This document shows positions 7,862-16,417 of a stretch of 64,000 nt of DNA, one piece after another. The notes below the pieces were generated by a model. The model had not been told where the DNA came from. It saw nothing but the letters and a program-made list of their open reading frames with translations, and did no database searches. The stretch comes from an uncultured Treponema sp. GTDB taxonomy: Bacteria > Spirochaetota > Spirochaetia > Treponematales > Treponemataceae. The position numbers were made by a program, and so were the translations under genes. Numbering within the stretch: the first letter of the stretch is position 1; every line of letters starts with the position of its first letter. The stretch covers positions 62,001 through 126,000 of the forward strand of contig NZ_CAKVAM010000003.1 in NCBI RefSeq assembly GCF_934725225.1, in the 5' to 3' direction.

Positions 7862-9544
7862 CTATTTCCGCTTAAGATATTTTATGCTGTCAAGCGCAAC
7901 CGCCGCAATAATTATAAATCCCTTAAATACAAACTGAAGGTTCGTGTCAATTCCAAGGAATGTAAGGCAGTAAGTAAGGCTTGTGAAAATTATAACGCCA
8001 AGAACTGCGCCGCCGATTTTTCCAATTCCGCCGTTAAATGAAATTCCGCCGACAACACATGCCGCAATAGCATCAAGCTCATAGCCCTGCCCTGTTCCTG
8101 CGCTTGCGTTTGCCTTGAAAGCTTCAAAGAACGCGCCGAATCCGTAGAAAATTCCTGCCATAATAAACACGCCCAAAGTTACCTTGAAAACACTGATTCC
8201 GCTTACACTTGCAGCTTCTGCGTTTCCGCCTACAGCATACATATTTTTTCCGAACGTCGTCTTGTTCCAGATAAACCAGGCGACAACAATCGCAATCGCG
8301 GCAGGAATAATCAGTTTAGGGAACGTAACAAGCTCGCCGTTTATAACTCCAAGAACCCATCTTCCGCCGAAAACATCCTTGATTCCGCTGTCAATTGAGC
8401 CGACTGGAGTTCCGCTTGTTCCAAAGAACAAAAGTCCGTATATGATAAGCTGGGTTGCAAGAGTTGAAATAAACGGATGAATCTTGAGCCTTGCTGAAAA
8501 AACGCCGGCAAACGCGCTGAAAAGCACACAAAGGAACACAGAAGAAAACAAAGCCATTATTACGCGAACTGCCATAGGAATCGCAGTAAAATCCCAAGGT
8601 CCCATTCCAAAGAAAGTGACAATATTCTGTCCCGGATGAAGCACAAGTCCTGTAACAACCGCGCCAAGAGCAACCATTCGGCCTACGCTCAAGTCTGTTC
8701 CGGCAAGAAGAATAAGCCCCGCAACTCCAAGAGCATAGAACATACGGGTTGAAGACTGTTCAAGGATTGTAAATATGTTCGGAAGCGAAAGAAGATTTCC
8801 GTTTCCAGAAATAGGAGCCAGAATAATGCAGACTATAAAGAACACAAGAATCGCAAGGTAAAGTCCGTTGTCAAGGAAAAATTTTGAAAGCTTGAACTTA
8901 TAAATATAGTCATTCAAGTTAAGCACAAAGTCTTCTGAAAACTTGTTTTTTCCGTTGCGCAGGCTTCTGTTTTTTTGAACATGATTTACAAATGCCTGAT
9001 TTTTTGCGTCCTTGCATCTTCCAACTGCGGAAGACAAGCGGCTTTTTGCATCGAACAAAGCTGATTTTGTTTCATATTTCAGAGTCGCAATTTCTTCTTT
9101 TAAAGCGGCGGAATCCATTCCAGAAGATTTCAGCTTGCTTTCTTTTTCCGCGGATTCAGATTTTATCTTCAATATTTCCTGCGCAAAATCCTGCTTATGC
9201 TTTGCAATGGATTCATTTTCAGAGCGAACAACCTGAGCGATGTATTCCTTTGAAATTGTGTTCGCATAGGCAACGGCTTCTTTTTCAACACGGATTTCTT
9301 CCGCCTTGTTTTTTGCCGCGATTTCCTTTGCTTTTTCAATTCCTTCTTTTTTTTCTGAAATTAAACGCTGTTTTTCGGCAGAATCAATCATCTTGCTTTT
9401 TTTCAGCGAGAAAATTTCCTGCTTCAAGTCGGCAATTTTGTTCACTCCGTCTTTTCGAAGATTATGCAGAGTTTCGGAATATCCGCGGAGTTTTTCGTCT
9501 TCATCCAGAGACTTTATTTCTGCAACAGATGCATTTTCGTTCAT
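7862..9544 (-). CDS. mglC: Galactose/glucose ABC transporter permease MglC with long coiled-coil N-terminus
   Basis: The C-terminal part (about residues 220-560) is a typical MglC/RbsC-type permease: many hydrophobic segments, the LLAGTDLSVGRMVALGAV block, the NAEAASVSGI segment (coupling loop to the ATPase) and AACVVGGISFNGGIGKIGGAVLG near the end. It is fused to about 200 N-terminal residues made almost only of Lys, Glu, Ala and Ser with heptad-like spacing, that is, a long cytoplasmic coiled coil. Permeases of this family are normally about 330-400 residues, so about 200 residues are extra. Start: ATG 9544 has AGGAG 7 bases upstream; an alternative ATG at 9565 overlaps the mglA stop and would add 7 residues. 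It is the last gene of mglB-mglA-mglC and carries the transport path for hexoses. Confidence 0.9.
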   Translation of the reverse strand: MNENASVAEIKSLDEDEKLRGYSETLHNLRKDGVNKIADLKQEIFSLKKSKMIDSAEKQRLISEKKEGIEKAKEIAAKNKAEEIRVEKEAVAYANTISKEYIAQVVRSENESIAKHKQDFAQEILKIKSESAEKESKLKSSGMDSAALKEEIATLKYETKSALFDAKSRLSSAVGRCKDAKNQAFVNHVQKNRSLRNGKNKFSEDFVLNLNDYIYKFKLSKFFLDNGLYLAILVFFIVCIILAPISGNGNLLSLPNIFTILEQSSTRMFYALGVAGLILLAGTDLSVGRMVALGAVVTGLVLHPGQNIVTFFGMGPWDFTAIPMAVRVIMALFSSVFLCVLFSAFAGVFSARLKIHPFISTLATQLIIYGLLFFGTSGTPVGSIDSGIKDVFGGRWVLGVINGELVTFPKLIIPAAIAIVVAWFIWNKTTFGKNMYAVGGNAEAASVSGISVFKVTLGVFIMAGIFYGFGAFFEAFKANASAGTGQGYELDAIAACVVGGISFNGGIGKIGGAVLGVIIFTSLTYCLTFLGIDTNLQFVFKGFIIIAAVALDSIKYLKRK

Positions 9545-9561
9545 TTGCTTGCTCCTAGTAA

Positions 9562-11055
9562 TCATAAGTATTTTGCAGAAAGTCTAAGCAAGGCTTCCTG
9601 ATCCGTTTCTTTTGTATTTACAATTCCTGCAAGGCGGTGGTTTGACATAACGGCGATTCTGTTTGTAATGCCCAAGATTTCAGGCATTTCACTTGAAACA
9701 ACGATTATTGTCTTTCCTTCTTTCGCCATGTTTATAATCAGCTGGTAGATTTCATACTTTGCGCCAACGTCAATTCCGCGCGTAGGCTCGTCAAGCAAAA
9801 ATACCTGCGGCTGGCGTTCAAGCCATTTTCCGATTATAACTTTCTGCTGGTTTCCGCCGCTAAGAGAACTTATAAGCTCGTCAGCTGAAACGCATTTTGT
9901 GTGCATGGTTTTTATTTCGCGGTTGGCGGCCTCCTGCATCTTGCGGTTTGAAAGCACGCCGAATGTCTTGTAGCTGTCAAGGTTTGTAATCGTTGTGTTG
10001 AACTGGATTGTGTCTTTTCCGAACATTCCGTTCAGCTTGCGTTCCTCGGTAACAAGCGCAAAACTATAGTCCATCGCATCCTTGCTGTTTTTAAAATGAA
10101 GTTTTTTTCCGTCCATTATAATTTCGCCGGAAGCAATCGTTCTGATTCCGAACAAAGATTCCAGAAGCTCGCTGCGTCCAGCTCCGACAAGTCCGTACAA
10201 TCCGAAAATTTCGCCTTTTTTTACAGTAAATGAAATATCTTCAAGAATTGGCTCATACTTTGTGGTAAGTCCGCGGACTTCAAGGAAATCTTCGCCCGGA
10301 GTATTGTCCACATCCGGGAAACGTTTGTCTAAAGAGCGACCGACCATTGCAGAGATAAGCTCGTTCATGTCGGTTGACTCAACAGACTTTGAAAGAATCA
10401 TCTTTCCGTCCCGAAGAACAGCGACTTCGTTGCAAATCTGGAAAATTTCGTCCATCTTGTGCGAAATATAAACAAACGAAACTCCCTTGTTTCTAAGGTC
10501 ATCTACTATAGAAAAAAGCTTATTGACCTCACGCTCCGTAAGTGAAGACGTTGGCTCATCAAGAACTATTATTTTTGCGTCGTAAGAAACCGCCTTTGCA
10601 ATTTCCACCATCTGCCTTTGGGAAACAGACATTGTGCGCATAATGGTCTTTGGATTTACATTCATGCTAAGCGAAGCAAAAAGGCTGTTCGCCTCCTTGA
10701 GCATCTTAGCTTCGTCAACAATTCCCGCCCTCGTTGGATAGCGACCAAGAAAAAGGTTGTCTGTAACGGTTCGGTCAAGGCACTGGTTAAGCTCCTGATG
10801 CACCATTGCGACTCCGTTTTCAAGAGCTTCCTTTGGATTCTTAAAGTTTATGGGCTTTCCCAAAAGCGAAATTGAACCTTCATCCTTTGCGTAAATACCA
10901 AAAAGGCACTTCATCATTGTGGATTTTCCGGCTCCGTTTTCGCCCATAAGCCCAAGCACTGTGCCTTTTTTTACAGTAAGATTTATACCGTCAAGGACCT
11001 TGTTCTTTGCAAATGACTTTGAAAGATTTTTTATTTCCAGAACTATATCGTCCAT
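9562..11055 (-). CDS. mglA: Galactose/glucose ABC transporter ATP-binding protein
   Basis: This 497-residue protein has two ABC domains in tandem, as in MglA/RbsA/XylG. Domain 1 has Walker A GENGAGKST, a degenerate signature VSQRQMVEIAKA and Walker B IIVLDEPTSSLT. Domain 2 has a degenerate Walker A (GLVGAGRSELL), the signature LSGGNQQKV and Walker B VFLLDEPTRGIDVGAK. This one-active-site asymmetry is normal for the family. It energises uptake by MglC of sugar delivered by MglB. The stop overlaps the optional upstream start of mglC, and a stem-loop separates it from mglB. Confidence 0.95.
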   Translation of the reverse strand: MDDIVLEIKNLSKSFAKNKVLDGINLTVKKGTVLGLMGENGAGKSTMMKCLFGIYAKDEGSISLLGKPINFKNPKEALENGVAMVHQELNQCLDRTVTDNLFLGRYPTRAGIVDEAKMLKEANSLFASLSMNVNPKTIMRTMSVSQRQMVEIAKAVSYDAKIIVLDEPTSSLTEREVNKLFSIVDDLRNKGVSFVYISHKMDEIFQICNEVAVLRDGKMILSKSVESTDMNELISAMVGRSLDKRFPDVDNTPGEDFLEVRGLTTKYEPILEDISFTVKKGEIFGLYGLVGAGRSELLESLFGIRTIASGEIIMDGKKLHFKNSKDAMDYSFALVTEERKLNGMFGKDTIQFNTTITNLDSYKTFGVLSNRKMQEAANREIKTMHTKCVSADELISSLSGGNQQKVIIGKWLERQPQVFLLDEPTRGIDVGAKYEIYQLIINMAKEGKTIIVVSSEMPEILGITNRIAVMSNHRLAGIVNTKETDQEALLRLSAKYL

Positions 11056-11077
11056 AACGCTCCTCTTTTATCTGCTT

Positions 11078-11108
11078 AAAAAATGCCATGCCTTTTCGGG
11101 GCATGGCA
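11078..11108 (-). terminator. Attenuating terminator between mglB and mglA
   Basis: On the minus strand a perfect 9-bp stem (TGCCATGCC / GGCATGGCA) with a 7-base loop is followed by six T. It lies in the 120-base gap after mglB and should let only part of the transcripts continue into mglAC, giving excess binding protein. Confidence 0.75.
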
Positions 11109-11175
11109 ATCTAAAAAAAAATCAAATACCTTCTGAAAATCAGGCTAGACTTTTCATCCAGCCCGAAATCAAACT

Positions 11176-12381
11176 TTAGTACTTGAGCTTGTCTGTATAG
11201 TCTCTTCCAGAGTTTGTCTTAACCATGTTGATTGCATAAGCGTCGTAGTTGTTAAGGTTTGTAAATCTGTCAAGACAGCTGGATTCGTTCTGTCCGTCTC
11301 CCTGAACTACTGTAAGGTCAATGTTCAAAAGCGGAGCGTAGTACTGCAAAGCAGGAAGATAAGAAGACGAAAGGAAGTTGTCCGCCGAGTTGTAAATTGT
11401 AAGCAAAACTTTCTTTGAAGGAGCAGTTGATTTCTTTACGCCTGAATCGCGGTTTCCTGCTGTGTACTGCTGCCAGTTTCCGCTGTTTACACCTGAGTTT
11501 TCAGCAAGCAAAGCCTTTGTTGAAGCAACATACTGAACAGGAGCAGAAATCTTGTTTCCGTAAGAATCCGGCTCTGAAATTCCTTTCTTGTAAACATCTT
11601 CGCCTGTAAGTCCGTCAAGAAGATTGCGCAAAACCTGAAGAGTCGCTGTTGCCTGAGCGTCAACGTTCTGGGAAACAGTTCCTGTGAGTTTTCCAGCGCC
11701 GATTGCCTCGATAGCGTCTGCGTTTGCGTCATATCCGAATACTGGAACTCCAGCCGGATAGTTTGAAGCCTGAAGACAGCCCATTGCCATTCCGTCGTTG
11801 TTAGAAACTACCATATCAAGCTGATTTCCGAACTTTGTAGCCCAGCCGCCCATTGCCTCTGTAGCAGCGTTTGCATTCCAAGTAGAACCGTCAGTTCCAG
11901 TCATTGCCTTTCCTTCAAGCTCAACAACTTTCAGTGTTTTTCCGCCTACAGAAATAGAGCCTTCCTTTACTTTTCCAGGATCTGTAGAGCCGTCCCAAGT
12001 TCCGAGAGCCTTGCGGATTCCCTCTGTACGAGCCTTAGAGTCATTGTGTCCGACGTCTCCAATGCAAAGGACGTATCCGAGGATTCCGTCTCCGTTGCGG
12101 TCAATAACGGCAGGATCTGCGGAAGCAAGATAGTCAGCAATAAGTTTTCCCTGAACAGCACCGCCGCCTGCAGCATCAAAGCCGACATAATAAGTCTTGC
12201 TGTTCCAGTTCATTGTAGCCATATCAATTTCGCCAGTTGTAGGATCAGAAGGCTGTCTGTTAAAGAAAACAAGCGGCTTGTCTTTGTTCATTACAACATC
12301 ACCGCCAGCTTTAGAGCATCCGGTAAAAACCGCGCCGCCAATCAAAGCCATGCCAAGCACAGCGCAAACTGTTTTTTTCAT
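11176..12381 (-). CDS. mglB: Galactose/glucose-binding lipoprotein MglB
   Basis: This is a 401-residue periplasmic-binding-protein family member. The N-terminus MKKTVCAVLGMALIGG...FTGC is a lipoprotein signal with the lipobox cysteine at about residue 22, so it is anchored in the inner membrane facing the periplasm. YYVGFDAAGGGAVQGK, VSNNDGMAMG and GYDANADAI match the galactose-binding protein pattern of ligand-contacting Asp/Asn. Treponemal MglB proteins are known to bind glucose and galactose. The C-terminal quarter (from about residue 320) contains a second segment resembling the start of a binding-protein lobe (KVLLTIYNSADNFLSSS), an order seen in related treponemal proteins. It is the first gene of the operon, with its own promoter and operator. 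Confidence 0.93.
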   Translation of the reverse strand: MKKTVCAVLGMALIGGAVFTGCSKAGGDVVMNKDKPLVFFNRQPSDPTTGEIDMATMNWNSKTYYVGFDAAGGGAVQGKLIADYLASADPAVIDRNGDGILGYVLCIGDVGHNDSKARTEGIRKALGTWDGSTDPGKVKEGSISVGGKTLKVVELEGKAMTGTDGSTWNANAATEAMGGWATKFGNQLDMVVSNNDGMAMGCLQASNYPAGVPVFGYDANADAIEAIGAGKLTGTVSQNVDAQATATLQVLRNLLDGLTGEDVYKKGISEPDSYGNKISAPVQYVASTKALLAENSGVNSGNWQQYTAGNRDSGVKKSTAPSKKVLLTIYNSADNFLSSSYLPALQYYAPLLNIDLTVVQGDGQNESSCLDRFTNLNNYDAYAINMVKTNSGRDYTDKLKY

Positions 12382-12420
12382 ATTTTGTCCTCCAAAAAAA
12401 TAGTTAAACAGAATTTTCGT

Positions 12421-12434
12421 GTGTTCGTTAACAC
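12421..12434. promoter_or_regulatory. Operator O1 of the mgl operon
   Basis: GTGTTCGTTAACAC: arms GTGTT and AACAC form a palindrome around CGTT. It lies at the predicted transcription start of mglB. The same 14-base site with two changes occurs at 12660, before the LacI-type gene. Binding by that regulator is inferred. Confidence 0.65.
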
Positions 12435-12444
12435 TATAATAAAA

Positions 12445-12473
12445 TATATAAACCCGTTCTGTTCATTTGTCAA
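12445..12473 (-). promoter_or_regulatory. mglB promoter
   Basis: On the minus strand TTGACA (12473-12468) and TATATA (12450-12445) are spaced 17 bases apart, a near-consensus sigma-70-type promoter. The operator at 12434-12421 starts about 10 bases further downstream, where a bound repressor would block RNA polymerase. Confidence 0.75.
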
Positions 12474-12630
12474 ATAAATTCTTTTATAAATTTTAGTTAT
12501 AAATGCGCTTAAAAAAAGTGATTTTAATTCATAAAAAAAAGAAAAATAATACTATAGTTTCAAAAAATAGAGAAAAATTGCTACAATTTTCACCGGCAAA
12601 ACTTTTTTGCACAAAACAACTGAAAATTAT

Positions 12631-12659
12631 TTGCGCCCCGAAAAAAACAATGCTAAAAT
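12631..12659 (+). promoter_or_regulatory. Promoter of the LacI-family gene
   Basis: TTGCGC (12631-12636) and TAAAAT (12654-12659) are 17 bases apart, with TGC before the -10 (extended -10). Apart from the mgl and lacI promoters and operators I see nothing else in the 316-base divergent gap 12382-12697. Confidence 0.65.
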
Positions 12660-12673
12660 GTGTACGTCAACAC
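12660..12673. promoter_or_regulatory. Operator O2, autoregulatory site of the LacI-family gene
   Basis: GTGTACGTCAACAC matches O1 at 12 of 14 positions and directly follows the -10 box. The shared consensus is GTGTWCGTYAACAC. Confidence 0.65.
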
Positions 12674-12697
12674 GTTTTGACAAAAGAAGAGGCGGCT

Positions 12698-13726
12698 ATG
12701 ACAATAACAGAAATAGCAAAAAAATCAGGCGTTTCAATCGGAACAGTGGACAGAGTTCTGCACAACAGAGGAAAAGTTTCAGAAAAAACAAAGCTCGCGG
12801 TAGAAGCCGTAATCGAAAAATACGGATACACGCCGAATCCGCTTGCCCGAACACTAAAAAAGAACAAGCCTTTTGTTATTGGAGTTTTGATGCCTCCGCC
12901 CGGCTCTGGAAGCGGCTACTGGCAAATGATTTTCAAAGGAATGAAAGAAGCTGAAGCTGAACTTTCCGCATTCGGAATAAAACTTGAATTTGAATATTTT
13001 GACAGAACTGAATACGGCTCAATGACAAAAGCTTCACAAAGGCTTTTTGAAAAGAACCTGCAGGCTTTGATAACAGTTCCAATTGTTCCGCAGGAAGCCG
13101 AGGAAATATTCAGCCAGATAAAAATTCCTTACATTTTCGTAGACTCACCGCTGCCAAGAGCAAATCCGACTATTACAATAGCGCAGAATCCGTACAGAGG
13201 CGGACAATGCGCAGGACACATAATGAAACTCCTAAAGAAAAGCGGAAAATTTTCTGTGCTGCGGTTTTACAAGGATTCATATAATCTTTTGGAGCGTCTA
13301 AGAGGATTCACGGATTATTTCAAGCACGACACAAGCTGCCAAGTCATAGAAACAATCTGTCCAAATGGCTCAAACCAAGGAATTTTCAATTTTCTGGATA
13401 ATTTGTTCAAATCCGAGCCTGAAATAAACGGAATTTTTGCCACTCACACTGAAGGATTTATAATCGGGCAGTATCTTAGCTACACAAATAGAAAAAGCAA
13501 AGTCGCCCTGATAAGCTACGATATGCAGGAGCAGAATAGAAACGGACTTATGACTGGAAACATTGACTGCGTGATTTCCCAGCGTCCTGAATACCAAGGC
13601 TACACAAGCGTGAACGAAATTTTCAAGAGCAAAGTTCTTCTTCAGGAAATTCCGCAGAGAATTTTTGTTCCTATCGATGTGATTTTCAAGGAAAACGCAG
13701 GCGAATACAACCCCATAAAATCATAA
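12698..13726 (+). CDS. LacI-family transcriptional regulator
   Basis: This 342-residue protein begins with the LacI helix-turn-helix (MTITEIAKKSGVSIGTVDRVLHN, then GYTPNPLARTL hinge helix) and continues with a periplasmic-binding-protein-like effector domain (GVLMPPPGSGSGYWQ, ..., GIFATHTEGFIIGQYL). The sugar-sensing C-terminal domain is of the kind found near hexose transporters. I chose ATG 12698, preceded by GAGG, because the helix-turn-helix starts there; the frame is open upstream to 12503 without a plausible start. It is divergent from mglB, and both promoters carry the same 14-base palindrome, so it very probably represses mglBAC and itself; a sugar effector is inferred. Confidence 0.9.
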   Translation: MTITEIAKKSGVSIGTVDRVLHNRGKVSEKTKLAVEAVIEKYGYTPNPLARTLKKNKPFVIGVLMPPPGSGSGYWQMIFKGMKEAEAELSAFGIKLEFEYFDRTEYGSMTKASQRLFEKNLQALITVPIVPQEAEEIFSQIKIPYIFVDSPLPRANPTITIAQNPYRGGQCAGHIMKLLKKSGKFSVLRFYKDSYNLLERLRGFTDYFKHDTSCQVIETICPNGSNQGIFNFLDNLFKSEPEINGIFATHTEGFIIGQYLSYTNRKSKVALISYDMQEQNRNGLMTGNIDCVISQRPEYQGYTSVNEIFKSKVLLQEIPQRIFVPIDVIFKENAGEYNPIKS

Positions 13727-13733
13727 TAAAAAA

Positions 13734-13769
13734 GCTATACACCGTGCAAATCAATACACGGCATATAGC
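13734..13769. terminator. Bidirectional terminator between the regulator and cellobiose phosphorylase genes
   Basis: GCTATA...CCGTG pairs with CACGG...TATAGC, with a two-base internal mismatch and a 10-base loop; A-rich on the left and T-rich on the right, so it can serve both convergent genes. Confidence 0.75.
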
Positions 13770-13795
13770 CAAAAACTGTTTTTCTACTAAATGAA

Positions 13796-16264
13796 TCAGC
13801 CTACAGTTACAGAAACTTTAACCTGCTTTGCGCCGTTGTCGGCAACAACTGTAGTTCCGTTCGCCTTTCCGCCAGAAACAACTTCAACTTTTACATCTCC
13901 GTCGTTTTTGTTGTTCTTTACACTGATTATGTATTCAACTCCGCGGAATTTGCGTGTCATCTCGGCAGTCTTGATATGCTCCGGAAGACGAGGCTCCACA
14001 ACAAGTCCTTCATAGCTTGGGCGAAGTCCGCAAAGATACTGGCTCAATGCAACAAAGTTCCAAGCGGCTGTTCCTGTAAGCCAAGAGTTCTTTGCTTCAC
14101 CTTCACGGCGTGCTTCTTTTCCTGCGACCATCTGGCTGTAAACATAAGGCTCTGTGCGGTGGATGTCTGAAATTTCTTCAACATAAGCCGGAGCAATCTT
14201 CTTGTAATGCTCAAACGCATCCTGAGGACGACCGTTTACAACTTCGCCGATAATTACCCACGGATTGTTATGGCAGAAAATTCCTCCGTTCTCTTTGTAT
14301 CCAGGCGGATAAGAAGAAACCTCGCCAAGCTCAATGTGGTAATCCTGATATGCAGGCCAGCAGATTACAATTCCGTACTTTGAATCAAGATATTTCTTTA
14401 CGCTGTCAAGAGATTTTTCTGGATAGCCTTTGTCTTTTCCGACTTTTGCCATTGTTCCGAATCCCTGCGACTCAATAAAGATTTTTCCGTCCTTGCATTC
14501 ATGCGAACCAATCTTGTTTCCGGCATCGTCATAAGCGCGGACATACCATTCTCCGTCCCAGCCAGCAGTGCAGATTGCCTCTTCCATTTTCTTGGCGGCT
14601 TCTTCTGCAAATTTAGCTTCTTCTTCATCGCCCTGAAGACGGCACATCGCGGCATAGTCAGGAGTTACATACACAAACATTTCAGCAATCATTACGGATT
14701 CAGCGTTCTTGCCTTCCTTGTTTGTGCAAGTCTGGAAAGAATCGTTCGGATTCATGCTGAAGCAGTTCAAGTTCAAGCAGTCGTTCCAGTCAGCGCGTCC
14801 GATAAGCGGAAGTCCGTGCGGTCCCATGTGAGTTGTGATGTAGCGGTAAGAGCGTTTAAGATGCTCGTACATTGTAGCCTTGTTTGTCTCGCTGTTGTCA
14901 AACGGAACCATTTCATTAAGGAAATCCTTGTCGCCAGTTTCGCAAATGTAGCGTCCAACGCCAAGCACAAGCCAAAGCGGATCATCATTAAAGTTAGAGC
15001 CGATGTCCGCATTTCCGCGTTTTGTAAGCGGCTGGAACTGATGGTAAGCTGAACCGTCCTCAAACTGAGTTGCGGCAACATCAAAAAGACGTTCGCGGAT
15101 TCTTGAGTTAGGAAGCTGATGAGCCGCGCCAAGCATATCCTGAGAAGTATCACGGAAGCCCATTCCGCGTCCGATTCCGCTTTCAAAGTAAGAAGCTGAG
15201 CGCGCAAAGTTGTATGTGACGACGCACTGGTACTGGTTCCACAGAGCCATGCGGTCAAGTTTTTCGTCTCCAGTTTTAAGAGTAAAGTGAGAAAGAATTT
15301 CGTTCCAGAATTCCTTAAGAACATTGAATTCCTTTTCTACTTTTTCTTTTGTGCTGAATCTTTCCTGAATTGCATAAGCCTTTTCTTTGTTGATGATTCC
15401 GCTTGCTGTATTTGTGCGGAGAAGCTCGCCTTTTGTCTGTGTTGTCCACTTTTTGTCCTGATCATTTTCAACATATCCAAGAACAAAAACAAAAGTTTTT
15501 TCCTCGCCAGCCTTAAGTTCAACATTCAGGCGGTGAGAAGCAATCGGGCTCCATCCGTCAGCGACAGAGTTTCCGCTTTTTCCTTCCATTACAGTCTTTG
15601 GCTTAGAAAGCGGATTGTAAAGTCCAAGCCAAGTCTCGCGGTCTGTATCGAATCCGTCAACAGGAGCGTTTACAGAATAGAATGTAAAGTGATTGCGACG
15701 CTCGCGGTATTCAGTCTTGTGATAAATTACGCTGCCTTCAATTTCAACTTCGCCGGTAGAAAAGTTTCTCTGGAAGTTCTGGCAGTCGTCAGAAGCGTTG
15801 TAAAGACACCACTCAATAAAAGAAACAAGCGAAAGTTTTTTTTCAGACTTTCCTTCATTTTTGAGTGTAACCATTTCAACTTCGCAGTTAACGCCATTAG
15901 GAACCATGCAAAGAACCTGGGCGGAAACATCGTTTTTCTTAGAAGCGAATTTTGTATATCCAAATCCGTGGCGGCACTCGTAGCTGTCAAGAGGAGTCTG
16001 AGTTGGCTGCCAGGCAGGATTCCAAACTGTATCTCCGTCCTTGATATAGAAATAGCGTCCGTTAGAGTCAAGCGGAATGTCGTTGTAGCGGTAACGGGTC
16101 AAGCGGCGCAAACGGGCGTCTGTATAAAAGGCATAACCACCTGCTGTATTGGAAATAAGAGAGAAAAACTTCTCGTTTCCAAGGTAGTTAATCCAAGGGT
16201 AAGGTGTCTGTGGAGTTTCAATGACGTATTCCCTGTTTACATCATCATAATGTCCAAATTTCAT
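13796..16264 (-). CDS. cbp: Cellobiose phosphorylase (GH94)
   Basis: This 822-residue enzyme matches cellobiose phosphorylase in length and in its hallmark N-terminus (MKFGHYDDVNREYVI, then TPYPWINYLG and FFSLISNTAGGY). The catalytic region contains GRADWNDCLNLNC, whose Asp is the general acid of the family. It converts cellobiose plus phosphate to glucose-1-phosphate and glucose, saving one ATP. There is no signal peptide, so cellobiose must enter the cell first. The neighbouring mgl operon and the LacI regulator suggest a common theme of hexose use, though the gene has its own promoter. The C-terminal GLVVEPRLPEH and beta-sandwich segment are normal for the family. Confidence 0.93.
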   Translation of the reverse strand: MKFGHYDDVNREYVIETPQTPYPWINYLGNEKFFSLISNTAGGYAFYTDARLRRLTRYRYNDIPLDSNGRYFYIKDGDTVWNPAWQPTQTPLDSYECRHGFGYTKFASKKNDVSAQVLCMVPNGVNCEVEMVTLKNEGKSEKKLSLVSFIEWCLYNASDDCQNFQRNFSTGEVEIEGSVIYHKTEYRERRNHFTFYSVNAPVDGFDTDRETWLGLYNPLSKPKTVMEGKSGNSVADGWSPIASHRLNVELKAGEEKTFVFVLGYVENDQDKKWTTQTKGELLRTNTASGIINKEKAYAIQERFSTKEKVEKEFNVLKEFWNEILSHFTLKTGDEKLDRMALWNQYQCVVTYNFARSASYFESGIGRGMGFRDTSQDMLGAAHQLPNSRIRERLFDVAATQFEDGSAYHQFQPLTKRGNADIGSNFNDDPLWLVLGVGRYICETGDKDFLNEMVPFDNSETNKATMYEHLKRSYRYITTHMGPHGLPLIGRADWNDCLNLNCFSMNPNDSFQTCTNKEGKNAESVMIAEMFVYVTPDYAAMCRLQGDEEEAKFAEEAAKKMEEAICTAGWDGEWYVRAYDDAGNKIGSHECKDGKIFIESQGFGTMAKVGKDKGYPEKSLDSVKKYLDSKYGIVICWPAYQDYHIELGEVSSYPPGYKENGGIFCHNNPWVIIGEVVNGRPQDAFEHYKKIAPAYVEEISDIHRTEPYVYSQMVAGKEARREGEAKNSWLTGTAAWNFVALSQYLCGLRPSYEGLVVEPRLPEHIKTAEMTRKFRGVEYIISVKNNKNDGDVKVEVVSGGKANGTTVVADNGAKQVKVSVTVG

Positions 16265-16330
16265 AACTTTTCCTTCTATTAGTTAATCTAAAACTTCTGC
16301 CTTCCAAACTGGATGCAAAAATTTCAGCAA

Positions 16331-16359
16331 ATTCTATCATGCCATATATCAAAAGTCAA
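16331..16359 (-). promoter_or_regulatory. Promoter of cellobiose phosphorylase
   Basis: On the minus strand TTGACT (16359-16354) and TAGAAT (16336-16331) with a 17-base spacer. The leader is about 60 bases. No copy of the GTGTWCGTYAACAC operator is seen here. Confidence 0.6.
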
Positions 16360-16380
16360 AGGGATTTTTTTTCAATATTA

Positions 16381-16409
16381 TTGTTTTTTTCAGCGCAGTT
16401 GAATATAAT
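16381..16409 (+). promoter_or_regulatory. Promoter of the ankyrin gene, nearly leaderless
   Basis: TTGTTT (16381-16386) and a perfect TATAAT (16404-16409) are 17 bases apart. The ATG at 16418 is only 8 bases after the -10 box, so the transcript would start about 2 bases before the codon. Confidence 0.6.
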
Positions 16410-16417
16410 TGTAATAT

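Noticed and set aside
12503..12697. Extended N-terminus of the LacI-type regulator
   Set aside because: The open frame upstream is Lys/Asn-rich, covers the promoter and operator, and the helix-turn-helix starts at 12698 with its own ribosome site.
14501..15324. Long antisense frames within cellobiose phosphorylase (for example 14501-15052 and 15287-16282)
   Set aside because: They are shadows of the GH94 gene on the other strand: low-complexity Phe/Cys-rich translations, no ribosome sites.
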